In this document: positions 27,148-34,175 of the stretch, in pieces
How positions within the stretch are numbered: position 1 is the first letter of the stretch
Layout of the letters: every line of letters begins with the position of its first letter
NCBI RefSeq assembly: GCF_011578045.1
Contig: NZ_CP049801.1
Coordinates: forward strand, 1,798,001-1,862,000
DNA from: Acinetobacter shaoyimingii
Lineage (GTDB): Bacteria; Pseudomonadota; Gammaproteobacteria; Pseudomonadales; Moraxellaceae
DNA: 64,000 nt
Direction of reading: 5' to 3'
Program-made: the position numbers and the translations under genes
Notes under the pieces: generated by a model
What the model was told of the DNA's origin: nothing
Databases searched by the model: none
The model's input: the letters and a program-made list of their open reading frames with translations, nothing else

Positions 27148-29022
27148 ATGAGAATGAAAATGCTGCAATGGTTCGAAAAACGAGTTGATCCTTATCCAGA
27201 AAAAAACTTGAATGAACCCTTACCGAAAACTTTTTTTCCATTTGTTTGGGACGCTGCTTCAGGCGTTAAACGCTATTTACTCTTATTGGTGATCTTCTCC
27301 GCACTGACTGCAAGTTTTGAAGCCATTTTCTTTTCCCAAATTGGGCATTTGGTCGATTGGCTAACAACATCGACCCCAGAAACGTTTTTAAGCAATCATC
27401 GAACACATTTAATGGTCTTAAGTGCAGTATTATTGGCTAATATTTTATTTGCCAATTTACAAACCGTTATTCGCCACCAGATTTTATTTAGTAGTTTTCC
27501 AATGCGTCTTCGTTGGCGTTTTCACAATTTACTGTTACTACAAGGCTTAGATTTTTTTCATAATGACTTTGCCGGTCGATTATCTGCAAAAGTCATGCAG
27601 ACAGCACTTTCGGTGCGTGAATTTTGGGTCATTTTGGGCGATATGCTCACGTATGTTTTGATCTATTTCATTACCATCAGCGTAGTGATGGCTCAAGTCT
27701 CACCTATTCTGCTGATTCCTTTATTAGTGTGGTTAGGATTGTTTATTGGCGCTGCTTGTTTCTTTATTCCGCATTTAGGGCGAATTTCTAAAGATCAGGC
27801 CGATGCACGCTCTGTCATGACGGGCCGTGTAACGGATGCCTATACCAATATTCAAACCGTAAAGCTATTTGCCCACGCAGGTCGTGAAAGCCAATATGCC
27901 AAAGAATCGATGCAATTGTTTATGGTCACTGTATTTAAACAAATGCGTTTGGCGTCTTTATACAATATTTGCATTAATTTACTCACAGCCATTTTATTTT
28001 TTGGTGTTTTAGGCACCGCGGTTTGGTTATGGCTTCAGGGTCAGGCCAATATTGGTGTGATTGCTGCGACAACTGCCATGATTTTAAAACTCAATAGCAT
28101 GGCAGAGTTTATGATGTGGCAAACCTCTGCTTTATTTGAAAATATCGGAACGATTCAAGATGGTATGGTGACCATGGGCAAACCGATTAAGATACAAGAT
28201 AAACCAGATGCCAAACCATTACAGATCAAACATGGTGAAATCAAATTTGATCAGGTGAGTTTTGCTTATAATGATAAGAACGTAATTTCAAACTTGAATT
28301 TAACCATACATCCTGGTGAAAAGATTGGCATTGTTGGACGTTCAGGTGCAGGAAAATCGACATTAATTCAGCTTTTATTGCATTTCTATTCGCTCAATCA
28401 AGGCAAAATTTTAATTGACGGTCAAAATATTGAAGATATAACCCAAGACAGTTTAAGAAAAAATATTGCACTCGTGACCCAAGATACCTCTCTTCTTCAT
28501 CGTACTGTCGCTGAAAATATCAAATATGGTCGACCAGAGGCTTCAGATGAAGAGATGTTTGAAGCTGTTCGAAAAGCCAAAGCTGAAGACTTTATTCCGA
28601 GTCTCACTGATTTAAGAGGTCGCATTGGCTATGACGCTTACGTAGGCGAACGTGGGGTAAAACTCTCAGGTGGACAACGTCAGCGTATTGCCATTGCACG
28701 GGTCTTTTTAAAAGATGCACCTATTTTGGTGCTTGATGAAGCCACCAGTGCACTTGACTCGGAAGTTGAAGCAGCGATTCAATCGAGTTTAGATGATTTA
28801 ATGAAAAATAAGACAGTGATTGCAATTGCGCATCGTTTATCTACAATTGCTCAAATGGATCGTCTGATTGTTTTGGATCAAGGGAATATTGCTGAACAAG
28901 GTACGCATGACGAGTTGATTGCTCAAAATGGTATCTATGCACAACTTTGGCAAAGACAAACAGGTGGATTCCTGGTGGAACAAAAATTGCAAGAGCAAGA
29001 ACACAACAAGGAACCTGAGTAA
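27148..29022 (+). CDS. ABC exporter with fused permease and ATPase
   Basis: A ~620-residue half-transporter. Residues ~35-325 form the six-helix ABC exporter membrane domain. The ATPase domain follows with Walker A GRSGAGKST near residue 396, the Q-loop LVTQDTSLLHRTVAENI, the signature LSGGQRQRIAIARV near 507 and Walker B ILVLDEATSALDSE near 526. It resembles MsbA/multidrug-type exporters, but the substrate cannot be told. Starts at 27148, 27154 and 27160 are all possible. The last (MLQWFEKRV) is best placed relative to a GAG element. The MaoC gene begins 1 base after its stop, so the two are translated from one message. Confidence 0.9.
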   Translation: MRMKMLQWFEKRVDPYPEKNLNEPLPKTFFPFVWDAASGVKRYLLLLVIFSALTASFEAIFFSQIGHLVDWLTTSTPETFLSNHRTHLMVLSAVLLANILFANLQTVIRHQILFSSFPMRLRWRFHNLLLLQGLDFFHNDFAGRLSAKVMQTALSVREFWVILGDMLTYVLIYFITISVVMAQVSPILLIPLLVWLGLFIGAACFFIPHLGRISKDQADARSVMTGRVTDAYTNIQTVKLFAHAGRESQYAKESMQLFMVTVFKQMRLASLYNICINLLTAILFFGVLGTAVWLWLQGQANIGVIAATTAMILKLNSMAEFMMWQTSALFENIGTIQDGMVTMGKPIKIQDKPDAKPLQIKHGEIKFDQVSFAYNDKNVISNLNLTIHPGEKIGIVGRSGAGKSTLIQLLLHFYSLNQGKILIDGQNIEDITQDSLRKNIALVTQDTSLLHRTVAENIKYGRPEASDEEMFEAVRKAKAEDFIPSLTDLRGRIGYDAYVGERGVKLSGGQRQRIAIARVFLKDAPILVLDEATSALDSEVEAAIQSSLDDLMKNKTVIAIAHRLSTIAQMDRLIVLDQGNIAEQGTHDELIAQNGIYAQLWQRQTGGFLVEQKLQEQEHNKEPE

Positions 29023-29023
29023 C

Positions 29024-29479
29024 ATGCTTTATCTAGAAGATTTAAAAGTTGGGGATCAATTTAAAAGTCGTGAATACGAAATGACTTTGGCAGAAGTTGA
29101 AGAATTTGCACACAAATATGATCCTCAAGTTTTTCATATCGATGCTGAAGCCACTCAAACACATCCTGTTTTTAAAAAAATTGTTGCTAGCGCTTGGCAT
29201 ACTTCAGCGGTGACTATGCGTTTACTCACCGAATGCTTTCCAATTGCCAATGGTTTAATTGCAACAGAATCTAGTCTACGTTGGACACGCCCTGCCAATG
29301 TTGGTGATCGTATACATATCGAAATTGAAATTGTTGCCATTACCCCTTCAATTACCAAATCAGATCGTGGTATTGTGACTTATGTCTCACAAGCTCGTAA
29401 CCAAGATGGTGATGTTTTATTGCTCGCAACCAATAAAATTTTAGTGATGAAATCCAATTTAGGTCATGGACAAAGCTAA
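29024..29479 (+). CDS. MaoC-like (R)-hydratase domain protein
   Basis: A 151-residue hotdog protein starting at the ATG at 29024, preceded by AAGGA. A longer frame from 28919 would overlap the exporter gene and is not supported. MaoC features are LEDLKVGDQFKSREYEMT, then FAHKYDPQVFHIDAEATQTHPVFKKIVASAWHT (cited in parts), where the D-P-x-x-x-H pattern holds the catalytic Asp and His. It would hydrate an enoyl-CoA, though the substrate is unknown. It directly follows an ABC exporter. Its stop codon lies in the loop of a 9-bp hairpin. Confidence 0.87.
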   Translation: MLYLEDLKVGDQFKSREYEMTLAEVEEFAHKYDPQVFHIDAEATQTHPVFKKIVASAWHTSAVTMRLLTECFPIANGLIATESSLRWTRPANVGDRIHIEIEIVAITPSITKSDRGIVTYVSQARNQDGDVLLLATNKILVMKSNLGHGQS

Positions 29480-29488
29480 GCTTTGTCC
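29468..29488 (+). terminator. Hairpin with the maoC stop codon in its loop
   Basis: GGACAAAGC at 29468-29476 pairs perfectly with GCTTTGTCC at 29480-29488. The three loop bases are the TAA stop of the MaoC gene. The T tract after it is poor (TACAATTT), so it may protect the transcript end rather than terminate. Confidence 0.5.
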
Positions 29489-29590
29489 TACAATTTAAAA
29501 TGATTTTCATGCGATTTTATGTCACTATGTTTTTTAAATTACCTAGTTAAATAACATTATTAGAAAAATTGTGAACAGCACGGATCGCAA

Positions 29591-30622
29591 ATGAAAACTG
29601 TCACTCCTCGTCAAGATTCAGGTATACCAGGCGTTTACGGCCTGTTACTTTTAGATGTAGTTTCCCGTTGGGGCTACAGCGCTGAATCTTTATTTACCCC
29701 TTTTAATTATACGAATGAGCAGCTCGCTGATCCTGATTTTCGTATCCCTCTGCATGTCGCCAATGAAATGATCATTTTGGCACGAAAAATGACTGGTGAA
29801 AGTACCTTGGGTTATCACCTAGGTAATCAGATGCGAATTTCAATTCATGGTTTTATTGGCTATGCCATTATGACCGCCAATGAAATTACTGATGCACTGG
29901 TACTTGCAAATCGTTTTATACAGCTTCGCATGCCATTTCTACAGTTTCATTTTTCGACTTTTACAGAGCAAGTGTCTTTGCAATTGCAATGTGATATTGA
30001 CATTGAACCTCTGCGCACCGAAATTGTGATGGCGCTTACCTTTGGTGTGATCACAATGGCCAAAGCATTAACAGGTATTGAAGATCTGCACGGTGATATT
30101 GATTTTGATTTTCCCAAACCTGAAGGCTTTGATAAATACTTATTAAAAATGAATAAACTCAACAATATTCGTTTTGATCAACCGCATTTTTTGGCGTGTT
30201 TTGATAAAAAGTATTTAGGCTTAAAAATGGTCAATGCTGACCCGATTGCCAGTCAAATCGCCATTAATCAATGTGAAGCAGAGCTGTCTGAACTGGGTGA
30301 ACGACGCCGTATATCCATGCGTGTCCGTGATATTTTGACGCATTCTGAACAACATTATCTAAGCATTGAACATGTGGCTGATCGCCTACATATGTCTGAC
30401 CGCACCTTAAAACGTCAATTAGCTGCTGAAGGCACTTCATTTTCAACGATTGTGGATGAAGTTCGTTATCGACACGCGACATCTTTATTGTCACGTACAG
30501 ATTATACCCTCGAACAAATCACCGACGAGCTTGGTTATTCTGATGTTGCCAATTTTAGTCGCGCCTTTAAACGTTGGAGCGGACGTAGCCCAAGTAGTTG
30601 GCGCAAAGATCCATATTTATAA
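29591..30622 (+). CDS. AraC family transcription regulator
   Basis: A 343-residue regulator with an N-terminal 'arabinose-binding' type domain (residues ~20-200: LLLDVVSRWGYSAESLF, TLGYHLGNQMRISIHGFIGYAIM) and a C-terminal AraC DNA-binding domain with two helix-turn-helix units (YLSIEHVADRLHMSDRTLKRQL; LEQITDELGYSDVANFSRAFKRWSGRSP in part). This is the OruR/MmsR-like layout. Its inducer and target are not clear. The neighbours are a MaoC gene upstream and gcvH downstream, both on the same strand. Confidence 0.9.
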   Translation: MKTVTPRQDSGIPGVYGLLLLDVVSRWGYSAESLFTPFNYTNEQLADPDFRIPLHVANEMIILARKMTGESTLGYHLGNQMRISIHGFIGYAIMTANEITDALVLANRFIQLRMPFLQFHFSTFTEQVSLQLQCDIDIEPLRTEIVMALTFGVITMAKALTGIEDLHGDIDFDFPKPEGFDKYLLKMNKLNNIRFDQPHFLACFDKKYLGLKMVNADPIASQIAINQCEAELSELGERRRISMRVRDILTHSEQHYLSIEHVADRLHMSDRTLKRQLAAEGTSFSTIVDEVRYRHATSLLSRTDYTLEQITDELGYSDVANFSRAFKRWSGRSPSSWRKDPYL

Positions 30623-30697
30623 AGTGTGTAAAACTTTCGTTTTATAAAAAAAACATGTATAACTCACAAAAACATTGTTGAGTAACAAGGAGTCCTC

Positions 30698-31072
30698 ATG
30701 AATCATCCTTCAGATTTGAAGTATGCTGCTACCCATGAATGGGTGAAAATTGAAGGTGATCTGGTTGTGACCGGAATTTCTGATCATGCCCAAGATGCTT
30801 TAGGTGACTTGGTTTATGTCGAAGCACCAGAAGTTGGTCGCCAATTAACAGCTGGTGAGCAAGCTGGTGTCGTTGAATCAGTAAAAACAGCATCAGATAT
30901 TCATGCACCAGTTTCTGGCGAAGTGGTTGAAATCAACCTAAACCTTGAAGATGATCCTGATTTTGTCAATGATGACCCTTATGGTAAAGGTTGGATCTAT
31001 AAGATTAAACCAAACAATATTGCAGACGTTGAAAAACTACTTTCAAGCGCTGACTATGAAGCAGGTTTATAA
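30698..31072 (+). CDS. gcvH: Glycine cleavage system protein H
   Basis: A 124-residue lipoyl carrier protein. It starts [20 protein letters not shown], as GcvH does, and carries the lipoylation motif [18 protein letters not shown] with the acceptor at Lys63. It shuttles the aminomethyl group between GcvP, GcvT and GcvL. AAGGAGT precedes the start. No gcvT or gcvP gene lies in the window, so this copy stands alone. Besides glycine cleavage, a stand-alone GcvH can serve as a lipoyl relay in lipoate metabolism. A clear terminator follows. Confidence 0.95.
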   Translation: MNHPSDLKYAATHEWVKIEGDLVVTGISDHAQDALGDLVYVEAPEVGRQLTAGEQAGVVESVKTASDIHAPVSGEVVEINLNLEDDPDFVNDDPYGKGWIYKIKPNNIADVEKLLSSADYEAGL

Positions 31073-31087
31073 TTTTTAAGTCACCAT

Positions 31088-31116
31088 AAAAAATCAGCCT
31101 TTTGGCTGATTTTTTT
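31088..31116. terminator. Terminator between gcvH and pilU
   Basis: AAAAATCAGCC (31089-31099) pairs with GGCTGATTTTT (31104-31114) around TTTT, followed by more T. It ends gcvH and, through its A-rich side, can also serve the convergent pilU gene. Confidence 0.88.
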
Positions 31117-31132
31117 AATAGTTTTTTAATTT

Positions 31133-32293
31133 TTATTCACTTTCATCATGTTGCATATTTAAATTCATTGCACTTGGTGCAGAGTTGCCTTCACCTCGTT
31201 TACTTTTCAGTTTAATTTGTAGACGCAATTCGTTTGCCGAATCCGCATTTCGGATTGCCTCATCATAGCCAATGGCGCCTTCATCATATAAATCAAAAAG
31301 CGCTTGGTCGAAGGTTTGCATTCCCAGTTCGCGAGATTTACCCATAATCTCTTTTAGCTCGTGAAAATTTCCTTTTAAAATCATGTCTGAAATTAATGGC
31401 GTGTTGAGCATGATCTCAACTGCAGCACGACGCCCTTTTCCATCTTCAGTTCTCACCAAACGTTGAGAAATAATCGCTTTCATATTGGATGATAAATCCA
31501 TCAATAATTGATTACGACGTTCTTCTGGGAAAAAGTTAATAATACGGTCAAGTGTTTGGTTGGCATTGTTAGAGTGCAGCGTACCTAAACATAAATGTCC
31601 TGTCTCAGCAAAGGCAATCGCATGTTCCATGGTTTCAGTGTCTCGAATCTCACCAATCAGAATGACATCTGGGGCTTGTCGAAGTGTGTTTTTTAAAGCA
31701 TTGTGCCAATTGTGACAATCCACACCCACTTCACGATGGGTAATCATGGATTTTTTATGCTTATGCACATACTCAACAGGGTCTTCAACGGTAATAATAT
31801 GCCCTGCTGAGCTTTCATTGCGGTGGTCGATCATGGCAGCTAAAGAGGTTGATTTACCAGAACCTGTCCCTCCCACGACCAGTACTAGACCACGTTTTTC
31901 CATGATCACTTTTTTAATCGATTGAGGTAGCTTTAATTTTTCAAAATTTGGAATTTCAGAAGTGATGGTACGAATCACCATCCCTACGTTCAGTTGCTGT
32001 TGAAAAATATTGACACGAAAGCGTGAAACTTCGGGTACGCTTATTGCGAAATTACACTCCATATCACGTTCAAATTCGCCACGTTGTTTCTCATTCATAA
32101 TGCTATATGCAAATAATTTTGTTTTATCTGCAGTTAACGGTTGTGAACTGAGTGGTTTCATTAAACCTTGATGTTTCATACTTGGTGGAAATTCGGAAGT
32201 AATGAATAAATCCGATCCGCCATTATCAAATACAGTCTTCAGTAAGCGAAACATGTAATTACGAGCTTCATTTAATAAATCAGCTGTATACAT
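31133..32293 (-). CDS. pilU: PilT/PilU family twitching ATPase, best match PilU
   Basis: A 386-residue retraction ATPase of type IV pili. It has the PilU-style N-terminus (GGSDLFITSEFPPSMKHQG), Walker A VVGGTGSGKSTSLAAMI near residue 143, the Asp box ITVEDPVEYVHKHK, Walker B LRQAPDVILIGEIRDTET and the His box AETGHLCLGTLHSNN. The C-terminal TFDQALFDLYDEGAIGYDEAIRNADSANELRL (in part) also fits PilU. PilU works with PilT in pilus retraction, twitching and DNA uptake. A pilT gene is usually adjacent, but none is present here, so this could be a dispersed pilU or a paralogue. Confidence 0.85.
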   Translation of the reverse strand: MYTADLLNEARNYMFRLLKTVFDNGGSDLFITSEFPPSMKHQGLMKPLSSQPLTADKTKLFAYSIMNEKQRGEFERDMECNFAISVPEVSRFRVNIFQQQLNVGMVIRTITSEIPNFEKLKLPQSIKKVIMEKRGLVLVVGGTGSGKSTSLAAMIDHRNESSAGHIITVEDPVEYVHKHKKSMITHREVGVDCHNWHNALKNTLRQAPDVILIGEIRDTETMEHAIAFAETGHLCLGTLHSNNANQTLDRIINFFPEERRNQLLMDLSSNMKAIISQRLVRTEDGKGRRAAVEIMLNTPLISDMILKGNFHELKEIMGKSRELGMQTFDQALFDLYDEGAIGYDEAIRNADSANELRLQIKLKSKRGEGNSAPSAMNLNMQHDESE

Positions 32294-32598
32294 AGAAGTG
32301 AACCCCGTTTAATTGCTTTAATATGCGATAACATCATGATTATTTATGAATAAAAGCTTGTGTTATCATTAAGTTGTTTATAATTTCAATAATGCATAAA
32401 TTTGTGTAATAGCTCAAATTTTAAAATTAATACTACTACTTATTATTTTATAGATGTGTGATTTATTACCGTTTTGTGCGCTTTTAATTTCGACAATCAG
32501 ATAAAAAACAATACCTGCCGTTAAAAAAAGAAAAAGCACACGGTGGTGCTTGATCTTAAAGAATCAAATTAAATTTTCTGCTTAAACATCCCAGACTT
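32294..32598. other. Gap between aroG-type gene and pilU
   Basis: This 305-base AT-rich gap should hold the pilU promoter near 32300-32400 and the end of the DAHP synthase transcript. Apart from the terminator at 32523-32551 I see no gene or repeat in it. Confidence 0.6.
32523..32551 (-). terminator. Terminator of the DAHP synthase gene
   Basis: On the minus strand AAGCAC and GTGCTT (32534-32539 with 32546-32551) form a short GC-containing stem followed by TTTCTTTTTTT. It lies about 50 bases after the stop at 32599. Confidence 0.7.
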
Positions 32599-33660
32599 TT
32601 AAGCACTACGCTTAATTTTGAGTTGTTCATTCAACATTTCAGCAACTTCAATGAAAAGATTCTGCGTTTTATCCCAACCTAAGCATCCATCTGTCACAGA
32701 CTGTCCATAAGTCATGTGGTCACATATTTTTTGCTGACCGTCAACCAAGAAGCTCTCAAGCATGATACCGCGAACATTGGTTAAATGACGTTCTTCAATA
32801 ATCTGCTTTAACACTTCAGGTTGTTTGAGTGGATCTTTATGGCTATTTCCATGACTGCAATCAATGACTAAAGCTGGAAGCTTGCCATTGTTTTTGGCTT
32901 TGATTTTCTCAATTTCGCTTAACTGGTAGTTTGGACCATGATTTGCACCGCGTAGAATCAAATGCGGATGTGGATTCCCTGTTGAACTAATGATACACGG
33001 TAAACCTGATTGACTCATGCCCATGAATTGATGCGGATTTGAAGCAGATTGAATCGCATCCAAGGCAATTTGAATTGAACCATCTGTACCATTTTTGAAG
33101 CCAATGCTATACGGCATATGACTTGATATTTCACGATGGATTTGTGATTCGCTGGTACGTGCTCCAATAGCGCCCCAAGCCAATAAATCATCGAAATAAC
33201 CTGTTGCCATAGGATTTAGAATTTCAGAAGAAATAGGTAAACCCAATGCGATAATGTCTAAATAAAGCTGACGGGATTTCTCAAGTCCCAATTGCATATT
33301 GCCAGAATTGTTGAGTTCTGGATCATACAGAAAACCTTTCCAACCCACTGTTGTACGTGGTTTTTCTATGTAAGTTCGCATGACAATGAAAATTTGATCT
33401 GCAACCTTCGCTTGAATGTGTTTGAGTTTTTGTGCGTATTCAAGTACAGCAACAGGATCATGAATCGAACATGGACCAGCAATCACCAATAAACGATGAT
33501 CTTTCGCTTGTAAAATATTTTCAATGGTTTGACGATGCGAAGCAATTTGCTGTGCAAGTTGATCGGATAATGGGAGTTGAGCTTTTAATTGCTCTGGTAA
33601 GCTTAAGCAAACTTCTTGAGTTTTTTTTGTATTTTCTAAAGCGACATTTAAAGCATTCAT
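32599..33660 (-). CDS. aroG: 3-deoxy-7-phosphoheptulonate (DAHP) synthase, class I
   Basis: This 353-residue enzyme joins phosphoenolpyruvate and erythrose 4-phosphate in the first step of aromatic amino acid synthesis. Class I (AroF/G/H) motifs are clear: LLVIAGPCSIHDPVAVLEYA, MRTYIEKPRTTVGWKGFLYDP (part), GARTSESQIHREISSHM and IDCSHGNSHKDP. Which feedback type it is (Tyr, Phe or Trp) cannot be read with confidence, so the symbol is tentative among aroF/aroG/aroH. The start at 33660 has AAAGGAAAC just upstream. It is preceded by a 330-base leader with an attenuator and two aromatic-rich short ORFs. Confidence 0.93.
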   Translation of the reverse strand: MNALNVALENTKKTQEVCLSLPEQLKAQLPLSDQLAQQIASHRQTIENILQAKDHRLLVIAGPCSIHDPVAVLEYAQKLKHIQAKVADQIFIVMRTYIEKPRTTVGWKGFLYDPELNNSGNMQLGLEKSRQLYLDIIALGLPISSEILNPMATGYFDDLLAWGAIGARTSESQIHREISSHMPYSIGFKNGTDGSIQIALDAIQSASNPHQFMGMSQSGLPCIISSTGNPHPHLILRGANHGPNYQLSEIEKIKAKNNGKLPALVIDCSHGNSHKDPLKQPEVLKQIIEERHLTNVRGIMLESFLVDGQQKICDHMTYGQSVTDGCLGWDKTQNLFIEVAEMLNEQLKIKRSA

Positions 33661-33670
33661 TGGTGTTTCC

Positions 33671-33693
33671 TTTGGACTATTTTATTCAGTCCG
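33671..33693 (-). promoter_or_regulatory. Small hairpin beside the aroG ribosome binding site
   Basis: On the minus strand GGACT (33689-33693 region) can pair with AGTCC (33672-33676 region) about an AT-rich loop. The AAAGGAA ribosome binding site of aroG follows at once. It is weak alone (5 bp), but its place between the second leader stop and the aroG start makes it a possible translation gate. Confidence 0.35.
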
Positions 33694-33698
33694 ATCGT

Positions 33699-33794
33699 TT
33701 ATTTGAGCGTATTGAGTCGAATGGCTAGATTTTTAAATTGACTAAAGTAAAACCAATAATGATTGCTAAAATATGATGCGTTAAAAATGTTCAT
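33699..33794 (-). CDS. Second aromatic-rich leader peptide upstream of aroG
   Basis: A 31-codon frame starts at the ATG at 33794 behind a strong GGGAG site and stops at 33699, 38 bases before the aroG start. Its middle reads SYFSNHYWFYFSQF, with eight aromatic residues in 14. It begins after the attenuator terminator, so only read-through RNA would carry it. A GGACT/AGTCC hairpin follows its stop, next to the aroG ribosome site. I infer a second control step in which ribosome position alters that hairpin or reinitiation. Aromatic-rich composition and the ribosome site argue against chance. Confidence 0.65.
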   Translation of the reverse strand: MNIFNASYFSNHYWFYFSQFKNLAIRLNTLK

Positions 33795-33833
33795 GTGAAT
33801 ACTCCCGAAATGTTAAAAAAGATGCATAAAAAA

Positions 33834-33908
33834 ACCTGATTGGGGTTGCCCAATCAGGTATAAACTTTGATGGGCAACCTAAACGTTGCCCGAAACGAAG
33901 CAGGCAAC
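33834..33908 (-). promoter_or_regulatory. Transcription attenuator of aroG (four pairing segments plus terminator)
   Basis: Read on the minus strand: segment 1 GTTGCC (33903-33908), segment 2 GGGCAAC (33885-33891), segment 3 GGTTGCCC (33872-33879) and segment 4 GGGCAACC (33844-33851). Segments 1:2, 2:3 and 3:4 can each pair. Segment 4 overlaps the terminator stem ACCTGATTGGG/CCCAATCAGGT (33834-33859), a perfect 11-bp stem with a 4-base loop and seven following T. A ribosome stalled at the Tyr/Phe/Trp codons of the first leader leaves segment 1 free for 2, so 3:4 forms and blocks the terminator. A ribosome reaching the stop covers segment 1, so 2:3 and the terminator form. Confidence 0.88.
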
Positions 33909-33967
33909 TAGATCATAAATTGCCAAAAGTAATAATAAGCGTTGATGTTCACAATCTGGTTCTGCAT
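33908..33967 (-). CDS. First aroG leader peptide (Tyr-Tyr-Tyr-Phe-Trp)
   Basis: A 19-residue frame from ATG 33967 to TAG 33908 encodes MQNQIVNINAYYYFWQFMI. Three Tyr, one Phe and one Trp codon are consecutive, followed by Gln and another Phe. The stop codon touches the first pairing segment of the attenuator, the geometry expected of a ribosome-sensed leader. No clear Shine-Dalgarno sequence precedes it; the transcript start predicted from the promoter leaves only about 20-25 bases upstream. It would sense shortage of all three aromatic amino acids. Confidence 0.85.
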   Translation of the reverse strand: MQNQIVNINAYYYFWQFMI

Positions 33968-33997
33968 CGTTATATACTAGAAATCTGAATTAAAATT

Positions 33998-34026
33998 ACA
34001 ATACGCATAAATTAAACAATTTACAA
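33998..34026 (-). promoter_or_regulatory. Sigma70-like promoter of the aroG leader
   Basis: On the minus strand TTGTAA (34021-34026) and TATTGT (33998-34003) are separated by exactly 17 bases. Transcription would begin near 33990, shortly before the leader ATG at 33967. Confidence 0.6.
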
Positions 34027-34175
34027 GTAATTTATTTAAAATAATTTTTATCCTTTGTATAGCCTAAAGTAATCAGTTTTTTAAAATATTCCTAAGTTGA
34101 TCAATTATTTAGTTCAACCACGATTTCGCAACACTACATTGCACTAAAATCATTGCAACAAAACACAACGAAGGA

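Noticed and set aside
28919-29023. MaoC protein starting inside the ABC exporter gene
   Set aside because: The added residues have no MaoC likeness and the ATG at 29024 has AAGGA upstream.
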